Below are positions 5,056-8,533 of a stretch of 8,533 bases of DNA, piece by piece; the stretch's first letter is position 1, and every line of letters starts with the position of its first letter. A program made the translations under genes and the position numbers. The notes beneath the pieces were generated by a model. It saw nothing but the letters and a program-made list of their open reading frames with translations, did not search any database and had not been told where the DNA came from. The stretch is from Deltaproteobacteria bacterium (GTDB taxonomy: Bacteria; Desulfobacterota; Desulfobaccia; Desulfobaccales; 0-14-0-80-60-11), in assembly GCA_016874945.1 (NCBI GenBank), contig VGSO01000106.1, positions 1 to 8,533 on the forward strand, written 5' to 3'.

Positions 5056-6477
5056 ATGACCGTTAAGGGTTGTTTCCTGGGTGGCCGCTGGGTGGAAACC
5101 AAGGACCGCGCGCCCATCTTCTCCCCCTGGTCCGGAGAAGTGGTGGGGGAAGTGTGCCGGGCCGGGGCCCGGGAGTGGGAAGCCGCCATCGCCGCGGCGC
5201 AGCAAGCCGCCGGGGTTTTGAAAAAACTTTCCAGCTATCGGCGCCGCCGCCTGTTGGAGGACATGACCGCGGGGGTTAAGGCCCGCCAGGAGGAACTGGC
5301 CCGGACCATCACCGCGGAAGGGGGGAAACCCATTATCTACGCCCGGGCAGAGATGGCCCGGGGTGTCATGACTTTTGAGTTGGCCGCGGAGGAGGCGGCC
5401 CGCATCGGCGGCGAGGTCCTCCCCCTGGATACCCAGGCCGCCACCGCGGGCCGCTGGGGCATCACCCGGCGCTTCCCCCTGGGGCCGGTCCTGGGCATCA
5501 CGCCCTTCAACTTTCCCTTCAACCTGGTGGCCCACAAAGTCGGCCCGGCCCTGGCCGCGGGCAACCCCATCATCATCAAGCCGGCTTCCAAGACTCCACT
5601 CACCGCGCTCCATCTGGCGGAGATTTACGAGGCCGCGGGGGGGCCGCCGGGGGGGCTCCAGGTGCTGCCCAGCGGCGCCGGCCTGGCGGAGAAGGCCGTG
5701 GCCGACGACCGCTTGAAGGCGCTCTCCTTCACCGGCAGCGCCGCGGTGGGCTGGCATTTGAAAGGCATCGCGGGACGCAAAAAAGTCATCCTGGAACTGG
5801 GGGGCAACGCCGCGGGGATCGTGGACGCGGGCGTGGATCTCAAATACGCCGCCCACCGCGGCGCGGTGGGCGCCTTCGCCCACGCCGGCCAGGTGTGCAT
5901 ATCGCTCCAGCGCCTTTTGGTTAACCGGGAGATTTACGATGAATTTAAAGGAATCTTCCTGGAAACCGTGGCCCGGGAAGTACGGGCCGGGGACCCGGCC
6001 CGGGAGGACGTGACCATCGGGCCGTTTATCGAAGAAGGGGCCGGGACCCGGGTGCGGGCCTGGGTCCGGGAGGCCCTGGACGGGGGCGCGACCCTGGCCG
6101 CCGGCGGGATGGGTGAAGGGAACCTCATGCCCGCCACGGTGTTGGAAAACGTCAACCGGGACATGAAAGTCTGGACCCACGAAGTCTTCGGCCCATTGGT
6201 GACGCTGAGCCCCTTTGATAATTTCCCCCAGGCCCTGGAGATGGCCAACGACACGGTGTACGGGCTTCAGGCCGGGGTTTTCACCAACACCCTGGCTCAC
6301 CTGTGGCAGGCCTTCGAAACCCTGGAGGTGGGGAGCATCATTGTCAACGACGCCCCGGTATTCCGGGTGGACTCCATGCCCTACGGCGGGGTCAAGGACT
6401 CGGGCCTGGGCCGGGAAGGGATTCGGTACGCGGTGGAGGAGATGACGGAAATTCGGCTGCTGGCTTTAAAAGCGTAG
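5056..6477 (+). CDS. NAD(P)-dependent aldehyde dehydrogenase
   Basis: The 473-residue product is a full-length ALDH-superfamily enzyme, oxidising an aldehyde to the acid with NAD(P) in the cytoplasm. Hallmarks in order are: TPFNFPFN with the active-site Asn152; KPASKTPL (Lys175, cofactor); FTGSAAVG (225-232, Rossmann loop); ELGGN with general base Glu247; GQVC with the nucleophile Cys281; and EVFGPL (Glu376). All catalytic residues are present. The pattern (FNFPFNLVAHK, AGQVCIS, PYGGVKDSGLGREG) resembles the y4uC/lactaldehyde or GapN-like side of the superfamily rather than betaine-aldehyde dehydrogenases; this is an impression and the substrate is unknown. AGGAGA at 5045-5050 supports the ATG. 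Codon use is strongly GC-biased, like apgM and unlike the preceding sigma module. The gene stands alone, with about 300-390 bp of non-coding DNA on either side. Confidence 0.93.
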   Translation: MTVKGCFLGGRWVETKDRAPIFSPWSGEVVGEVCRAGAREWEAAIAAAQQAAGVLKKLSSYRRRRLLEDMTAGVKARQEELARTITAEGGKPIIYARAEMARGVMTFELAAEEAARIGGEVLPLDTQAATAGRWGITRRFPLGPVLGITPFNFPFNLVAHKVGPALAAGNPIIIKPASKTPLTALHLAEIYEAAGGPPGGLQVLPSGAGLAEKAVADDRLKALSFTGSAAVGWHLKGIAGRKKVILELGGNAAGIVDAGVDLKYAAHRGAVGAFAHAGQVCISLQRLLVNREIYDEFKGIFLETVAREVRAGDPAREDVTIGPFIEEGAGTRVRAWVREALDGGATLAAGGMGEGNLMPATVLENVNRDMKVWTHEVFGPLVTLSPFDNFPQALEMANDTVYGLQAGVFTNTLAHLWQAFETLEVGSIIVNDAPVFRVDSMPYGGVKDSGLGREGIRYAVEEMTEIRLLALKA

Positions 6478-6534
6478 GTTTCAGGTTTCAGGTTTCAGGT
6501 TTTGGGTTCTGGGTTCTGGAGATTAGGGATTAGG
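6477..6534. repeat. Three kinds of heptanucleotide tandem repeat in a row
   Basis: Immediately after the aldehyde dehydrogenase stop codon, and sharing its last G, come three GGTTTCA units (6477-6497) plus a partial fourth. Two GGGTTCT units (6504-6517) and two GATTAGG units (6521-6534) follow. All have a 7-base period, which suggests related slippage-prone units. Such heptads are known as scattered short tandem repeats in some bacteria. Confidence 0.8.
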
Positions 6535-6538
6535 AGCC

Positions 6539-6755
6539 GAAGGAATCGCCTTCTTCTCGCTCCCAAGCTCCAGCTTGGGAACGCAATTTTTTGGCCAAGC
6601 CCCTGCTTGGCCAGCATTAACCCCAATTTTGGAACACGGCGTGCCGTGCCCTGGCAATTCAGGAAAAATTTAAAAAACCGCTCTCCTGCCAAGAACCTGC
6701 TTGGCCTTCTAGGGCCCGGCATGATAATAAATATCATGGTGGAGCTAGTCCCACC
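6539..6755. repeat. Cluster of small hairpins between aldehyde dehydrogenase and DUF4282 genes
   Basis: In order: GAAGG/CCTTC (6539-6553); TCCCAAGCT/AGCTTGGGA (6561-6580); TGGCCAAGC/GCTTGGCCA (6592-6613); CACGGC/GCCGTG (6635-6648); GCCAAG/CTTGGC (6688-6705); CATGATA/TATCATG (6720-6738); and GGTGG/CCACC (6738-6755). Three of them share a CCAAG...CTTGG core, as if they were diverged copies of one REP-like unit. No open reading frame here looks coding. Confidence 0.65.
6561..6592 (+). terminator. Possible rho-independent terminator of aldehyde dehydrogenase gene
   Basis: A 9-bp perfect inverted repeat (6561-6569 with 6572-6580) is followed six bases later by six T's (6587-6592). The very tight loop and the gap before the T-run make it weaker than a textbook terminator. 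It may equally be one member of the hairpin-repeat cluster. Confidence 0.4.
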
Positions 6756-6785
6756 CAAACTTTCACCGGGGGTGAGGAACTGACT

Positions 6786-7067
6786 ATGAAAGACTTTCTG
6801 GCTTTCCGGACCATGGTTACCCCTGTCATCATCCAGGTCATTTTCTGGGTGGGGGTGGTGCTTTGCATCATTATCGGCCTTTTTCTCCTCGTCCTCGGCA
6901 ACGAAATCGCAGGTTACAAGAGCACCTGGACCGGCCTGGGGCTAATCTTCCTGGGCCCCCTGGGGGTGAGGATTTACTGCGAAATCCTCATCATCTTCTT
7001 CCGTATCAACGAGACGTTGACGGAAATGAAGCATCTTATGGAGGAAAGGCGCCAGGGGACTGTTTGA
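6786..7067 (+). CDS. Small two-helix membrane protein, DUF4282-like
   Basis: The 93-residue product starts MKDFLAFRTMVTPVIIQ. Two hydrophobic segments follow, at about residues 13-38 and 48-74, separated by a short polar turn (NEIAGYKSTW). A charged cytoplasmic-looking tail (RINETLTEMKHLMEERRQ) ends it. The F-x-x-F-R-T-x-V-T-P opening, the glycine-rich second helix and the RIYCEILIIFFRINE ending fit the DUF4282 family of small inner-membrane proteins, whose function is unknown. The ATG is preceded by GGTGAGG around ten bases upstream. The stop is 26 bp before apgM, so co-transcription is likely, though no functional link with glycolysis is evident. The family call is from motif memory; the membrane topology is clear from the sequence. 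Confidence 0.75.
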   Translation: MKDFLAFRTMVTPVIIQVIFWVGVVLCIIIGLFLLVLGNEIAGYKSTWTGLGLIFLGPLGVRIYCEILIIFFRINETLTEMKHLMEERRQGTV

Positions 7068-7093
7068 GCAGTTGCCCCTCTTGACCTGGCATC

Positions 7094-8299
7094 ATGATGA
7101 AATACATCATCTTAGTCGGCGACGGCATGGGGGATTACCCCATGGCGGAATTGGGTCTGCGGACGCCCCTGGAGGCGGCCCGGACGCCCCATATGGATGA
7201 GCTGGCCCGGCGGGGGGAACTGGGGCTGGCCCGCACCATCCCTAAAGGCATGGACCCGGGCAGCGACATCGCCAATCTGGCCATCATGGGCTATGACCCG
7301 GTCCGCTACCACACGGGGCGGGCCCCCCTGGAGGCCGCGGCCCTGGGGGTGAAGCTTAAACCCGAGGAAGTGGCCTTCCGCTGCAACCTGGTGACCCTGC
7401 GCCAGCAGGAGCAGGGCCTGTTTATGGAAGATTACTCCGCGGGGCACATCTCCAGCGCCGAGGCCAAAGAGCTCATCCAGGCGCTCCAGGCCGCGCTGGG
7501 CCGGGACGGGCGGCATTTCTACCCTGGCGTCAGCTACCGCCATCTCCTGGTGTGGAAAGAGGGGAAAGCCGACTGGCGCACCTACCCGCCCCATGACCAC
7601 AGCGGCCACGAGGTGGGCCGCCTCATGGAGTGGGACGGCCCCGAAGCGCCCCTGTGGGAGCTGGTCCGGGAGTCCTGGCCCATCCTCAAGGACCAGGAGG
7701 TGAACCGCCGCCGGGCGGCCGCGGGGAAAAGGCCGGCCACCTCCATCTGGCTGTGGGGCCAGGGGAAGCCGCCCCAGGTTCCCACCCTGAAGGAGCGGTT
7801 CGGGCTTTCCGGCGCGGTTATCTCCGCGGTGGACCTCATCCGGGGCATCGGCCTCTGCGCCGGGCTGAAGCCCCTCCTGGTCCCCGGCGCCACGGGCTTT
7901 CTGGACACCAACTACGCCGGGAAAGTGGAGGCCGCGCTCACGGCCCTGAAAGAGGGCGCGGACCTGGCCTTCATCCACGTGGAGGCCCCGGACGAAGCGG
8001 GGCACTCGGGGGAGCTGAACCTCAAGCTCCAGGCCATCGAGGACTTCGACGCCAAGGTGGTGGGGCCGCTCATGCAGGTCTTAAAAGAGCTGGGCCACCA
8101 CCGGGTCCTGTTGTTGTGCGACCACCTGACACCCCTGGCCAAACGCACCCACACCCCGGAGCCGGTGCCTTTCGTGCTCTATGACTCCCGCCGCCCCGGC
8201 GATAAGATGCAATTCTATACCGAAAACGACGCCTGGGAGACGGGGCTGCTTCTGGAAAACGGGGCGGACCTGCTGCCGCGGTTGCTGGAGCGGGGATGA
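7094..8299 (+). CDS. apgM: Cofactor-independent phosphoglycerate mutase, ApgM type
   Basis: The 401-residue product belongs to the alkaline-phosphatase superfamily branch containing archaeal-type 2,3-bisphosphoglycerate-independent phosphoglycerate mutase, which interconverts 3- and 2-phosphoglycerate. Metal and catalytic motifs are present: LVGDGMGDYP with metal-binding Asp10; DPGSDIANL with the phosphorylated Ser57; HDHSGHE (167-173); APDEAGHSGE (298-307); CDHLTP (342-347); and RTHTPEPVPF (351-360). A bacterial subgroup of this family has been proposed, from genome context, to act as a homoserine kinase where ThrB is missing; sequence alone does not decide this. Two ATGs (7094, 7097) are adjacent with no clear ribosome site, which fits translational coupling to the gene 26 bp upstream. 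Codon use is very GC-rich. It ends 54 bp before a convergent purQ-like gene. Confidence 0.9.
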   Translation: MMKYIILVGDGMGDYPMAELGLRTPLEAARTPHMDELARRGELGLARTIPKGMDPGSDIANLAIMGYDPVRYHTGRAPLEAAALGVKLKPEEVAFRCNLVTLRQQEQGLFMEDYSAGHISSAEAKELIQALQAALGRDGRHFYPGVSYRHLLVWKEGKADWRTYPPHDHSGHEVGRLMEWDGPEAPLWELVRESWPILKDQEVNRRRAAAGKRPATSIWLWGQGKPPQVPTLKERFGLSGAVISAVDLIRGIGLCAGLKPLLVPGATGFLDTNYAGKVEAALTALKEGADLAFIHVEAPDEAGHSGELNLKLQAIEDFDAKVVGPLMQVLKELGHHRVLLLCDHLTPLAKRTHTPEPVPFVLYDSRRPGDKMQFYTENDAWETGLLLENGADLLPRLLERG

Positions 8300-8306
8300 T
8301 GGAGTG

Positions 8307-8350
8307 TGGGGGAGGGGGCAGGGGCCGTTGGCCCCTGGCCCCCTTCCCCA
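8307..8350. terminator. Strong GC hairpin between convergent apgM and purQ-like genes
   Basis: A 20-nt arm (8307-8326) pairs with 8330-8350 across a 3-nt loop, with one G-U type mismatch and one bulged base. It fills most of the 53-bp gap between two genes that end toward each other, so a bidirectional stop or barrier is plausible. Neither side has a T-run, so intrinsic termination is unproven. Its right arm carries the 14-mer also seen at 4749-4762. Confidence 0.5.
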
Positions 8351-8352
8351 AA

Positions 8353-8533
8353 TTAACCCATCTTCTCCTCCAGATAGCTTACCGCATTCCGGAAAAAAGC
8401 CAGTCCCGCGCCTTCGGGGTCGGGGTAGGGTTCGCCCCGGCGCCGGTAGGCTTCTTTTGTATAAGTCCAGGTGGGGTGCTGGGTGGAGAAGATGTGGGCC
8501 TCCGGGTGGGGCATGAGACCCAGCACCCGGCCG
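8353..8533 (-). CDS. purQ: PurQ-type glutamine amidotransferase, C-terminal part (partial)
   Basis: The reverse strand encodes the last 59 residues of a class-I glutamine amidotransferase, cut by the window edge. It begins GRVLGLMPHPEAHIFS, in which HPE holds the His and Glu of the Cys-His-Glu triad. It continues through HPTWTYTKEAYRRRGEPY and GAGLAFFRNAV, ending EEKMG and a TAA at 8353-8355. The MPHPEAxxF...HP.W and GxGLxFFRNAV pattern fits the longer PurQ subunit of phosphoribosylformylglycinamidine synthase. That enzyme supplies ammonia from glutamine for the fourth step of purine synthesis. The nucleophile Cys lies outside the window. Other class-I amidotransferases are less likely because of the HPEA-x-IF context. 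Confidence 0.8.
   Translation of the reverse strand, partial: GRVLGLMPHPEAHIFSTQHPTWTYTKEAYRRRGEPYPDPEGAGLAFFRNAVSYLEEKMG

Noticed and set aside
4906..6300. Long minus-strand open frame opposite the aldehyde dehydrogenase
   Set aside because: Antisense shadow of a GC-rich gene with intact catalytic motifs on the + strand; composition is Gly/Pro/Arg/His-rich and not protein-like.
6495..6783. Open frames across the repeat/hairpin interval on both strands
   Set aside because: They run through heptad repeats and hairpins, lack ribosome sites and have no protein-like pattern.

Overview
The window reads as chromosomal DNA from an anaerobic, fairly GC-rich bacterium, most likely a deltaproteobacterium in the broad sense (Desulfobacterota). 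That placement is inferred from protein style: a secreted PQQ-type beta-propeller ending in a WPMFRHDPRHTGR-like tail, a YedF-type DsrE protein, an archaeal-type phosphoglycerate mutase (ApgM) and the C-terminus of a PurQ-type amidotransferase. No rRNA, tRNA, CRISPR array or complete insertion sequence is visible.

Layout. Bases 1-1227 are mostly non-coding and hold a C-terminal arylsulfatase remnant (about 437-660), a palindrome cluster at 241-267 and several hairpins. Bases 1228-3211 carry two damaged genes on the + strand. The first is a secreted eight-blade PQQ-like propeller interrupted by one in-frame TGA. The second is an HTH/S24 (LexA/CI-like) regulator whose frame breaks by -1 at a run of nine A's and which has no ordinary start codon. 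Bases 3212-4664 form a compact, visibly less GC-rich module: a small CxxC carboxymuconolactone-decarboxylase/AhpD-like protein, an ECF-type sigma factor and a YedF-like DsrE protein lacking the usual TusA domain. Bases 4665-5055 are non-coding, with inverted repeats that could be a structured leader of the next gene. An aldehyde dehydrogenase follows (5056-6477), then about 300 bp of heptanucleotide repeats and hairpins, a small two-helix membrane protein (DUF4282-like), ApgM, a strong GC hairpin, and the convergent 3' end of a purQ-like gene.

How the genes may work together. The most informative signal is a pair of matching ECF-type promoters. TGTAAC-N17-CGTC lies before the CMD-like gene and TGTATC-N17-CGTC lies before the YedF-like gene. 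They share the same 17-nt spacer, the same CGTCTTA -10 context and nearly the same distance to the start codon. The simplest reading is that the sigma factor drives its own operon and the adjacent DsrE gene, making a small self-amplifying thiol, sulfur or selenium-related regulon; this is inference. The aldehyde dehydrogenase and ApgM are ordinary metabolic enzymes. DUF4282 and apgM are 26 bp apart and probably co-transcribed.
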